DNA of 64,000 nt from Parus major. Lineage: Eukaryota; Chordata; Aves; Passeriformes; Paridae. A program made the translations under genes and the position numbers. The stretch covers positions 44,832,477 to 44,896,476 of the forward strand of contig NC_031799.1 of NCBI RefSeq assembly GCF_001522545.3, written 5' to 3'. Positions within the stretch are counted from its first letter, which is position 1; each line of letters starts with the position of its first letter. Below, piece after piece: positions 1 through 9,706 of the stretch. The notes under the pieces are model-generated. The model had not been told where the DNA came from. It was given only the letters and a program-made list of their open reading frames with translations, and made no database searches.

Positions 1-35
1 GGATGTTTTCATTGGTCTGTCCCTGTCTCCTACAG

Positions 36-182
36 AAGCACATGACACGAATACAGAAACCGGGATTTTTCACCGAAGAGCTGGAAGGCAGACATTTTCT
101 CACACTGCCATTTCCTTGTGAAACCGGGGATGGACTGCTCACTGGGATTTACGGACAAGGTCCATGTCAAAGCTCTACCTAG
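36..182 (+). CDS. Possible last coding exon of an unidentified plus-strand gene (partial)
   Basis: A pyrimidine-rich tract ending CTCCTACAG at 35 is a good splice acceptor. It is followed by an open frame of 48 codons to TAG at 180-182 (KHMTRIQKPG at the start, QGPCQSST at the end). The piece has several CpG dinucleotides, unlike the surroundings. A second frame is also open for 26 codons, so the phase is uncertain. I do not recognise the protein. In human the genes on this side of SLC49A3 are MYL5, ATP5ME and PDE6B, and the C termini of these do not match. It could equally be a chance acceptor. The rest of the gene would lie off the left edge. Confidence 0.35.
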   Translation, partial: KHMTRIQKPGFFTEELEGRHFLTLPFPCETGDGLLTGIYGQGPCQSST

Positions 183-1455
183 AGGTTCAGACTGTGTTCT
201 GACCTTGTGAAATTATGTGATTTGTTCCTCTTCTTCTTGTGGTTATGTCTCTTCTGGGTCACTTTGCTACAACTCAGCGAGTTTGAAGTTGGGCATCTTT
301 CCTCTATGGATGGATTTGTCTGCAGGTGAGACAGCTCTTCTACCAGCTTTTTCACCATGCTTGAGATTTCCCAGTCAGCCCTTCTAGCACTGACTTGACT
401 TCCCAGCAAACTTCAGCACCTCATGCTGTGAGCCAACAAAGATAAGGGACAATTGGCCAGTCACTTTTTAACAGCTGAGCAAGAAAAAAGAAGGATGAAG
501 AAAGCCCTTATAACGCAGAAAGTGAGGGAAAGTGCTTTATCCCAGGAATGATTTGGATGAGTTATAAGTGTTTTGGGGAAGTCTGGCAAAGGTGTCAAGT
601 GCTGGAGTGGATATAGTGCATTGTTCAGAAGTTATGTCACCAGGGTTTCACCATGCATGTCAAGCTGCAGAGGCCACTCACTGGGTTCAGTTCCTCTCCA
701 AGGAAGGTGTATACACCAGGCCATACATGCACATGCCAAGTGATCTTGCTGGTGAGGCTGGGTACGCTAGAGGATAGGAAAGTATTGCAGGATGTGAATA
801 CTTGGCTGGTTAAGCAGGAAGCTGGGTTCAGGTGATCTCAGTTCTGTTGGGTGCTGGGATAAGGAAGCCAAGGAAGTGAGCTATGGAAGGGTCCACTGCT
901 GGTGCAAAAGGAGGCAGATGGTGGCAGGAGGGTCTGCATGAACTAGGGATCTCATGGCTCCCCACTCCTGCAGGCAACAGATACCTTGTGGGTGGCCACG
1001 TTGAGGTGACAGCGGAGCTGCCACACCTGAGCTCTGCATGCTCCAACAGCACATGGAACAGAGCTGCACAACAAAAGCAAGGTGCAAGGAACTCCAGTGT
1101 AGCAACGTATCTGAACAGCTTGGGCCATGATGTGCTCCAGCCAAACCATATTTAGAGTTTATTATCAGACCCTCTGGAATTTCTCAAGGTTGCTGAGACA
1201 TAAGCTATTCTAAAAATAAGAAAGAAGAAACTGAAAAACAAGAAAACAGGACCACAAGAGCCAGATAACAGAGGGCACCTGAACTGTACAGTTCAACACC
1301 TGAACTGTAACCAGTCCTGTGCCCCGAGGGGTGCATGCAGAGCGCGTGGGCAGGACAGCGGCACCAGTGAAAAGATGCGTGGTCATGTGAACGGTAGTTT
1401 TGGAATGTATAAATAAATGTGTAATGTAAACAATAAAGGGCTCCTGTGAAATCAT
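183..1455 (+). other. Possible 3' UTR of the left-edge gene, with two poly(A) signals
   Basis: No gene-like frame is present here. AATAAA occurs at 1412-1417 and 1432-1437, followed by a GT-rich stretch (TTGGTTTGTTGG near 1456), as at a cleavage site. A 16-bp perfect palindrome lies at 1280-1295. The block could be the 3' UTR of the exon at 36-182 or an old LTR with its own poly(A) signal. Confidence 0.3.
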
Positions 1456-1784
1456 ATTGGTTTGTTGGCCAGAGGTCCTGAGCTTCTGCACTCCTGCCTT
1501 GTCAGGCATGCAGTAGCCCCTCATGCCCAAGGGCTCAGGCTATGATTCTTCAGCCCCTTCTCTGTCCTTTCCCCACATAAGAGGAAGAGAAGTATAGAAG
1601 TGTAGGGCACCATACCAGAGCTCAGCTGAAAGGGTGATTTCCTCTCCTCGGGTGCTGCACCACTGGATATGGTGGATGCCCAGCTGGTGAGGGAGCAATG
1701 CCAGCCCCTGGCCCTGCCGACAGGGACTCAGCCAAGAATGGGGCCTGCGCCCATGTGCAGTGCTCCTAGAGCCAGCCTGAATCT

Positions 1785-2200
1785 TTGAGACCTTGTTATC
1801 TGTCCTATTTCCCATTCAACATTTCTTTCTTCAAAGCAGTGTCCACCTCCCTCTTTCTGGTAGTGCTTCCTTCCTGCTCTCCATCCCTTTTTTTCTGTGT
1901 TTCTGCCCTGCTTCCTGGTTTTTCCACTCTGCCCCTCTGTTCCCCAGTTTCTCTTTCTCCTACTGCCACGCCCTCAGGCTTGTTTCTGTATCATTTTCGT
2001 GTATTTTCTTTCATTTCCCTGTCCCCACACCTCCTTCTTTATCCCCGTCTCCTTTTTGCTCTCTCCACCTTCTCCTCCTCCCTTCTTTGTCCCTATGTCA
2101 TTCTCTCTATCCCCACTTCTTGTCTCACCATCCCTTTTCTTCTCCCGGTCCCTCCCTTCCACTCTCGGACAGAGCCCCACTCCTTGCTCCCTACCCTTCT
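1785..2200. repeat. Pyrimidine-rich tract beside a CpG island
   Basis: About 400 bases are dominated by C and T on the plus strand (CCCTTTTTTTCT-like runs), with almost no purine blocks. It runs directly into the GC-rich segment at 2200. No coding signal was seen; long open frames here come only from compositional bias. Confidence 0.6.
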
Positions 2201-2750
2201 CCCTCTCGTCCCGGGGCAGCGTCCCTCCGCCTTCCCTGCCTCTCTCCGTGCGGGTACACGCGCGCTGTCCCCTCGGAGCCCGCGGAGCTGCAGGCTGCGG
2301 AGCCGGGACCCCACGGCCGCTCCCGCCCCTGTGTGCTGCCCGCTGCGGCCTCCCCGCGCCGTTCCGGGAGGGTCCGCACCGCTGTTCCTCCGCGGCGGCC
2401 GCCGGCGCCCGGNNNNNNNNNNNNNNNNNNNNNNNNNNNNNNNNNNNNNNNNNNNNNNNNNNNNNNNNNNNNNNNNNNNNNNNNNNNNNNNNNNNNNNNN
2501 NNNNNNNNNNNNNNNNNNNNNNNNNNNNNNNNNNNNNNNNNNNNNNNNNNNNNNNNNNNNNNNNNNNNNNNNNNNNNNNNNNNNNNNNNNNNNNNNNNNN
2601 NNNNNNNNNNNNNNNNNNNNNNNNNNNNNNNNNNNNNNNNNNNNNNNNNNNNNNNNNNNNNNCCTCTGCTGTTGGGAGCCGGGGGAGCGGCAAAGACGTT
2701 CCCCGAGCACGTCCCTGCAGAGCTGAGCCAGCCCACCGCCACACCCACGC
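2200..2750. promoter_or_regulatory. Second CpG island, interrupted by an assembly gap
   Basis: Bases 2200-2412 and 2663-2745 are GC- and CpG-rich (CGGCGGCCGCCGGCGCCCGG just before the gap) and flank a gap. Together they look like one CpG island of at least 500 bases, suggesting a promoter of a gene I cannot identify. Orientation is unknown. Confidence 0.5.
2413..2662. other. Assembly gap (250 N)
   Basis: The gap is a run of exactly 250 undetermined bases inside GC-rich sequence, a typical short-read dropout in avian CpG islands. Confidence 0.99.
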
Positions 2751-2904
2751 TCAGTTTAAAAAGGCTCCCCACGCTAGCTCGGAGTTCTTGGTTATCGCTG
2801 GGCACATGCAAACCGACTCTGGTGCCCCCAGTAACATCCGAACTATCCCCACAGCCTCAAACACCCAGAGCTCTGCTTGCTCCCAAGATTCGACCTCATA
2901 TAAT

Positions 2905-3345
2905 TCCAGAAACACAGAATGTTCTGAGCTGGAAGGGACCCACAAGGATCATACAGTAGAACTTCTGGCCCTGCAGAGCACTATCCTCACACCATGTGCC
3001 TGAGAGCGTTGTCTAATTGTTTCTTGAACTCTCTCAGGCTAGGTGCTGTGAACACTTCCCTGGAGAGCCTGTTCCAGTGCCCAGACACTCTCTGGGTGAA
3101 GCACCTTTTCCTTATATCCAACCTAAACCTCCCCTGGCACAAGTTCACCCCATTCCCTCAGGTCCTGTCACTGGTCAGTGCCTGTCTCTCCACCTTCTCT
3201 CACAAGGAAGCTGAACAATGGGATGAGGTTTTGCCTCAGTCTCCTGCAAGCTTAGCAGATCAAGTGACAACAGCCACTCCTCATATGGCCTCTCCTCAAG
3301 GTTCTTCAACCATCTTCATAGCCTTCCTTTGGATGCAAGAGCAGG
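2905..3345 (-). mobile_element. CR1 LINE 3' end, antisense
   Basis: Read on the plus strand, this follows the reverse complement of the CR1 3' end: CACAGAATGTTCTGAGCTGG then AAGGGACCC, then GCCTGTTCCAGTGCCCAGAC, CTCTGGGTGAAG, and TCCTCTCAAGG-type sequence near 3290-3300. It is 5' truncated, like most CR1 copies. Confidence 0.85.
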
Positions 3346-3369
3346 ACTCCAAATCCTTGCCTGACTAAA

Positions 3370-4080
3370 CCCAGGGATGCCCGAGTTGTCACAGGACCCC
3401 AAAACATCCCCAACCCTATTCTAGTCCCCTCCCTCTGAACCTTCCTCAGGCGCTTCCCTCTACTCTACCTAAATGTCCCCAGACACCCTTATCCCCATGC
3501 CAGCAGTTCAAAACTCTCTTAAGTCCTGCTCCAGGGTATTTCCACTTATCCTCACAGACTACCTGAGTGTCTCCAGTATTCTCTAGTCCTGGAGACTGGA
3601 GATTGGGTACACTCCCAAAACTGCTTTCAAAGTGTGCAAATACTTCTGAATGGGACCCTGAGAATGTCATCCAGGTGTTATGAATACCTGCAAACTCTAC
3701 CCAAGTACCCTCAAAACCCCACAAACCTGCCTCACAGCCCCCCCAAAGTTCCCAGCCCCTGCTTCTGAACCCCTGAAAGTCCTTCTTCAAAGGCCCACAA
3801 GCCATCATTTCCTATAAACACCCCATAAACCCTTTTTGTTGTTCACAAAACATGCATAAGTCCCTTGCAGGAGCCACCAAGCAAACCACAAGCTTGTCCA
3901 TGGCCCCCAGAATTTCCCATAACCTGTTTCTAGGTCTGCAACCACTAAATACCATGAAACCTTTCTCTTGGGCCAGGAATACATCTCAAGTCACATTCAA
4001 CTGTCCCCAAAGACTCATCTAAATTGTCCACGACCTAAACCCTAAACCCTCCAGACTTTCTCAGACTTTTCCAAGGCCAT
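3370..4080. repeat. C/A-rich, G-poor tract, possible decayed minisatellite
   Basis: About 700 bases are rich in CCCC, CCCA and AACCC blocks and poor in G, ending in CCTAAACCCTAAACCC near 4036-4049. The repeated C-block spacing suggests a decayed tandem array, but no clear unit was found. No exon was seen. Confidence 0.35.
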
Positions 4081-5887
4081 GCCAAAGGGCCCATACACTG
4101 TCTCACCAAACTCCAATATACCCAAATGTGCCATAGCTCTTGTTGGCTCTGCAAGACTCAATACCCTGCCCAAGAAGGCACCCAGAATTTGGATTCTTTG
4201 CTGCAAGGGGGATTGTCTGAATGGACTGCTTTCAACACTGAGGTGTGCTACTTTCCTACAAAATAGGCTCACAATGGCCATAAAGTTTTACAACTACCTG
4301 GCAGGTTCTGTGCAACTTTTCTATAAGTAAGGTGCTAGTTTCACACCAAGGGATTTTGCACAGTGCCTGGCTCCCTAGTAGCCCCTGTGTGGGACTTTCC
4401 CTTTTCCACTCACAACTTGCTTGGCAAGGAAAAAGCAGGTTAAGATGAGGTTGCATGATAGGTACAGCAACATCTCCCACAGCTTCTTTTCCTCTGTATT
4501 TCCTTAGTGCTGGACAAAGCTCAATGAAGGCTGTCAGGTTTGTCAGACTTTTCTGAGACTCTGTCCTGCAGGAGCTGGCAAAGGGAAGTGGCACAGAGAC
4601 CTATGGAGGAAGGCTAGTAGTCATCAAAGCAGCCCAAACCAGGACTGGTATCTGAATACACCTGTATTTCAGATCTATCAGATGGGGAATTGTAGATCTA
4701 TTCTGTAACAACACAGTTCTTGCTAATGATTCATTCTTGCATGATGTTCATCACATCTTCATTTTCCCACCCTGTGACTATGTAGCTCAGCTCTCAATAA
4801 GCTATGAGTACCATGTAGCAGATGCAAGCTCCTTAGCATTGCTGCCTGAGGTCCTGAGTGGCTTCTAGTCAAGGAGGGGATGGCACTGAAACACAGAAGA
4901 ACTTTGAGGAGAGAGGTTAAAGTAAGCTTGTCTTACGTCTTCTGATTTTCCTCCATTGTACCTGACTTCTTCTATGCTGTCTCTTTCCCAAAATGTGGTA
5001 GAGGTCTTCCCTGTTCCTCACACTGTTTATATTTTCTTTGCTTTTGCTACTGTGTATTTAGAATGTATGTTTCTTATTTCCAGTCTCTTGTGCTCATTTT
5101 CTAGCAACCTTTATTCTGAATAAACCTGAGTCCTGCTTTTCCCCTTTGCTGGTTATATGGTTCACTCACGTAACCACAAAGTGTGTCTGGCTGTGCCATC
5201 ACAGTGTTACAAAGTTCTTGGACACTGTTTGTGGAGCAGGAGTTGAGTATACTTACACATGCGTTTAAGAAAAGATGATATTCATTATGTCCTGGTCAGT
5301 GTATTTGTAATTCATGGGTAACTAAAACTTTTGTTTCAGTTACACAACTCCCTGACTGTATTACAGATCTCTGAAAGTCAATATGCTATGGAGGGTGTGA
5401 GACAAGAGGACTCTTGCAGAATACAATTGGACCCAAAAGTGCTCAACCCTGACCTACCTAAAGATAGTCTGTGAAGTTTCATACCTGATGGTGGGGCACA
5501 TGCAACTAGATGGCCTCCACCGAACATGTGGCATGTTGTCTGTTTGAACTGCTTGACATCATCTGGAAACTGCAAAGAGTGATCCTGGAAGTCTGGGTCC
5601 CATGGTGCTTGAGTTATTAGAGGGGATTTGAGGTACATACAACCCACTTGTTTTCTTCATCTGAATGTGGATTTACAGCTGTGCTGCTGGCAGGACATTT
5701 TCAGTCCAACCTCCTTCTCACCAGGACTATCCCAGCAATAGGTCTGTCACTATGCCTTTGCCAATGCCAAAACAATTGTTACTTGACAGTGACTGAGACA
5801 GCCTAGCTACAGTACCTATACAGTATACGTATAGAATCGTTCTTGTTGCCCTTGTTGTCCCTGGCTAGATTTATGTCTATGAGGATT
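4081..5887. other. Intergenic sequence without a recognised gene
   Basis: The sequence is AT-moderate and non-coding. A plus-strand AATAAA lies near 5119 but no associated exon was seen. No repeat family was recognised. Confidence 0.5.
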
Positions 5888-6931
5888 TGTTGTGATTTGA
5901 CACTGGCCAAATGCCAGGCACCCACAAAAGCGCTCACTCACCCTCCTCTGCTACAGCTAAGCAGAGGAGAGAAGAAATTATCGAAGAGTCTGTGAGTTGA
6001 CATAAGGACTGGGAGAAAATACTCCAAGGTCAAAATAACTCAATTTAGAGATACAAATTGACTTTTTTACTAACAAAATCAGAGGAGGATAGTGAGAAGT
6101 AATATAAGACCTTAAAAGTGCCTTTTCTTCCCCCAGCCACTTCCTCCTTCTCACCCACAGCACAGGAGATAGGGCATGGGTTTTTGGTCAGCTCATCACC
6201 CAAGGTTTTCTTCTGCTGCACAGGGAGAGAAGTCTTTCCCCTGTGAGACCATGGAGTTCCTTCCCGTGGGAGACAGTTCTCTGTGAACTTCTCCAGCTTG
6301 GCTCCAAATCTAAGGAGGAGCAGTCCTCCCAAAACTATGTGAGTCCCTCCCATAGGCACACAATCCTCCCAAAACTGCTGTGGTGAAGGTCACTTTTCCA
6401 CAGGGTGCAGTCCCCCAAGGACAGGCTGCTCCATGCTGGAAGCAGGGCCCTCTCTCTGGCGGGTTTCCCACTACATCACAACCTCCTCCAGGCATCCACC
6501 TGCTCCAGCATGGGCACCTCCCCACGGGCTGTGGGTGGATCTCTGCATCCCCTGTGGATCCCCAGGGGCTGCAGGGCACAGCTGCTTCACCATGGGCCAC
6601 ACCAGGGGCTGCAGGGGAACCTCAGCTCCGGTGCCTGGAGCTCCTCCTGCCCCTCCTTCTCCACTGACCTTCGTGTCTCACATGTTCTCACCTCCTTGTC
6701 TTCTCTGTCTAGAATTAAAACTGTACTCCTACCTTTGTTTTGGTTTCTTCTTAAATATATTATCACAGAGGCATTACCATCATCTCTAGTTGGTCCAGTC
6801 TTGGCCAGTGGCATATCCATCTTCAGAGCCATCAGGGACTGGCTCTGGTAGACATGGTGGAAATTTCCAGCAACTTCTCACAGAAGCCACTTCTGTGGTC
6901 TCCCCTGCTACCAAAAACCAGGCCAAAAACA
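5888..6931 (-). mobile_element. Avian ERV-type LTR, antisense (probably ERVL class, solo)
   Basis: The plus strand starts TGTTGTGATTTGACACTGGC and ends near CCAAAAACA. Inside are degenerate repeats of a 'CTGCTCCAGCATGGGC / CACGGGCTG' type (6420-6620). A TATTTAAG box on the minus strand near 6750-6757 fits an LTR promoter firing leftwards. The layout agrees with a high-copy bird LTR I know from other avian sequences; the class name is from memory. No clear target-site duplication was found. Confidence 0.65.
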
Positions 6932-6969
6932 GCTTTCTTTATTTAATCCCTGGCAGTTCAGACTATCTC

Positions 6970-7620
6970 TCAGCACTTCTCCCAGGCTACCTGCACTTGT
7001 GTCCACACTCTGCGCGTTTCCTTGTTGTGTTTGAGTTTGTCCAGGGGTTCCTTCTTCATCCATGCAGGTCTCCTGGCATTTTTTGCCTGATTTCCTCCTT
7101 GCTGGGGTGCATGCTGCTGAGCTTGAAGGAGGTGATCCTTGAATATCAACCAGCTTTCCTGGGCTTCTCTTCCCTTCAGGACTTTATCCCTAAACATCTC
7201 TGAAGAACCCAAGATCTTCTGTCCTGAGGTACAGGGTGGTGGTGAACTTGCTGTTCACCTTTGTCACTGTCCTATAGATCTCAAACTCCATTTCATGGTT
7301 ACTGCAGCCAAGACTGTTCTGGGCTTTGCATTCCCCACTGGCCTCTCCTTCTTGGTAGAACAAGGTCCTGCATATCACACCTTTTTTTCTTTAATCACTT
7401 GGAGACAGAAATTATCATTGTGTTCCAGAGACCTCCCGGATTGCTTATGTCCTGCTCTATTCTCCCCCAAACAGCTGCCAGGGTGGTTTAAGTCCCCTCT
7501 GTGGCCCAGGCTTGTGAATGTGAGGCTGCTCCTATCTGTCTACAGAAGGACTCACCTGCTCAGTGTCCCTGGTCAGGCAGCCTGTAGTGGACCCCAGCTA
7601 TAATGTCACCTGTCCCTGCC
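6970..7620 (-). pseudogene. CR1 ORF2 endonuclease/linker remnant
   Basis: Two frames on the minus strand give pieces of the CR1 AP endonuclease (GENRAGHKQS, LGCSNHEMEFEI) and the linker before the reverse transcriptase (REAQESWLIFKDHLLQAQ, KKEPLDKLKH). The polymerase itself is absent; the copy stops at about 6960. Confidence 0.75.
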
Positions 7621-7831
7621 TTGCCTCTAATCCAGATCCATGAGCTCTGTTGGCTCTTCATCCAACCCACTGCAGAACTCCATCCACTTCAGCATGTCCT
7701 TGGTACAGAGACCAACACTCTTTCCTTATCTGTCCTGCCTGTTTTCAAAAGAGCCTGTAACCTCTCATTCTAATGCTCGAGTTGTAGGAGCCACCCTACC
7801 ATATCTCTGTGGTGCCTGCCCCTACCTCCTC

Positions 7832-8206
7832 TCATTCACTCCCTGTGCTGTGTGCGTTGGCACAAAGGAATTTAAGTTCAGTTGCTGATGAAACTGACTT
7901 ACAGGCTGGAGTGCCAGGAATTCCTTCGTGACTTTTCATGGATTCTCCTCCTGACCCACTCCAAGTTCTGGGCATCTCTTGCTGACTTGCCATCAGACTG
8001 GAAGGACTAAGAGGGACTGAGGCTCCCATCTCCCGACACCTTGAATTTAAAGCTCTCTTCACCAGCCTGGCAAGCCTATGGTTGAAGATGCTCTTCCCCT
8101 TCTCTGGCAGATGGACCCCATCAGCCCTCAGTACGCCCAGTTTCTCGAGGTGTGTCATGTGGTCCAGGAAGCTGAAACCCTGACTCTGGTAGCAGCTTGT
8201 AACCAT
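7832..8206 (-). pseudogene. CR1 ORF1 esterase-domain remnant
   Basis: The minus-strand frame reads GFSFLDHMTHLEKLGVLRAD then GVHLPEKGKSIFNHRLARLV. This is the C-terminal part of the SGNH esterase domain of CR1 ORF1, with the D-x-x-H pair intact. The catalytic serine region upstream is not in the same frame. It is part of the dead CR1 copy. Confidence 0.75.
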
Positions 8207-9275
8207 TTGTTGACTTGCCAGATCTGACTGGCCCTTTCAAACATCTTCCTTTTCAGGGGAGGATTAATGAAACAGCAGTGTCTAGCAGTCAGTGGACTGT
8301 ACAAGGCTCAGTAATCTATCAGTGACATCCTTGCTACGACTCCTCAGTAAGCAGCAGCTCTCTAGAGTGTCAGGTCTCTTGGTACCTCTGAACCTCTCAG
8401 AAGACACCTACTGCTATCACCCTCTGCCTTTTCTTAGTTGTGCTGGCTGTAATGTGGGACCAGATGGGGCTGCTGTACTGGTTCTTATACAGGGAGCAGA
8501 TGGGGCTGCCTTACTCAGCTCCAGTGCCTCTCATGATGTGACAGGTCTTTCCCCTTCAGTCTGCAGAGAAACAAAGTGGTTATGCAAGGGCACTTCAGGC
8601 TTCGGGGATGTCTCTTCCCCCTGTGGTCCTTGCTGTTCCAAGTTTCCATTCTTCTGCATTATTAGCCTCCTCCCTTCCATGTGTTCTGGTGAGGGAGTTT
8701 TTTTTGGCTGTTTGGTTGTTGCCTCATGGGGCCACTGCAGGCTGAGCTTGGGACCAGCTATCTAACACCTTCTCTCAGTCTCCCTGATGCTATGCAGCTT
8801 TCTCACTGCCTTCTGCAGCTCAGCCACCTGCTGCAGGAGGTGCATTACCTGAGCACATGTTCTGCATGCAGGTCTGCTGTCTGTCTCTGCCGCAGGAAAA
8901 ATATGTATTTTCCTGCAATCTGAGATCTGCCCTACCTGTTCTGGTGGTGTCTGCTGTTCCCACCCAGACAGAGCTGCTGTAGAGAAAGGCTGCATTGCAG
9001 AACTCAGATTTCAGCCACAGCATGACTGTGAATCCCCACCTGCTTCAAAGGGCTTCTCTCTGATCCACTGCTGTTATGAGACCAGTGACGTGACTGTCCC
9101 ATCTCCTCTCCTTCAACTTCACAAAAACAGAAGGGTTTAGTGAGACCAAACCACTGCCAGGACCATTCACCTTTGTAGGAGGTCTTCTGCAGGTTTCCAG
9201 TGACACCTACAGACCTAATGGTAGAGGTCTCTGCTGGTGATAGTAAAAGATTTTAAAATCACAGAAAATTCAGGG

Positions 9276-9706
9276 AGTTAGAAAGAAAGTTAGGCTTGGT
9301 AGGACCTGGGAAAGTGTTAAAGGTAAGCTCTGGGAAATGTTAGGACTTGTGCTTGCTAGATCATGTGAAACTGCTAGACTACTATCTGTGTAGTCAGTAT
9401 GTGATAAATTATATAATTGTTAGATGTGATTAGATATAATTATTGTTTAAAGAATCATGAGAAACTGTGTTAGGGGTGGAGGGGGATCATGAGAAATCCA
9501 TGCTTGGATGAAATCAATGTATACAATAGAACAACGTTAAGTTTAATAATTAATATGTAAGTTATATAACTATAGAGTATAAAACATATTCAGCTCAAAA
9601 CCAGGTCAGGTCAGATTTGGGTCTGTGTACTCCTGACACCCAGAGCTCTTTTACAAAAGCACCTACATATAATCATTCCGTGATTATGTGTTCCTGAATG
9701 CTAACA
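9276..9706 (+). mobile_element. Probable solo ERV LTR
   Basis: AT-rich U3-like sequence is followed by a TATA box (GAGTATAAAACA near 9575-9586). After it comes a short GC-richer segment (CAGGTCAGGTCAGATTTGGG) and an end at GAATGCTAACA. The ending CTAACA mirrors a GTTAG-type start near 9276. The layout is that of an avian retroviral LTR without an internal region. The exact 5' edge is uncertain. Confidence 0.5.

Larger units (their letters stand above)
6960..9040 (-). mobile_element. CR1 LINE 5' half with ORF1 and ORF2 remnants, antisense
   Basis: Reading leftwards from 9040, ORF1 comes first, with a cysteine pair and heptad helix (CRTC, then LLQQVAELQKAVRKL, 8866-8780). Next comes the end of its SGNH/GDSL-type esterase domain, with the DGVHL catalytic D-x-x-H motif at 8122-8108. 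ORF2 follows: endonuclease pieces (NHPGSCLGENRAGHKQSGRS near 7520-7450 and LGCSNHEM near 7300, containing the catalytic His), then SWLIFKDHLLQAQ and RRPAWMKK (7150-7040). Stops and frameshifts show it is dead. Most CR1 copies lack this 5' half; here the 3' half is missing where the LTR begins. Confidence 0.8.

Noticed and set aside
1785..3003. Long open frames of 200-390 codons on both strands across the gap
   Set aside because: They owe their length to the N run and to C/T-biased composition; no motif, splice site or conserved segment supports them.
4032..4052. CCCTAAA units resembling telomere repeats
   Set aside because: Only two units are present, and vertebrate telomeres use CCCTAA; it fits the surrounding C-rich tract.
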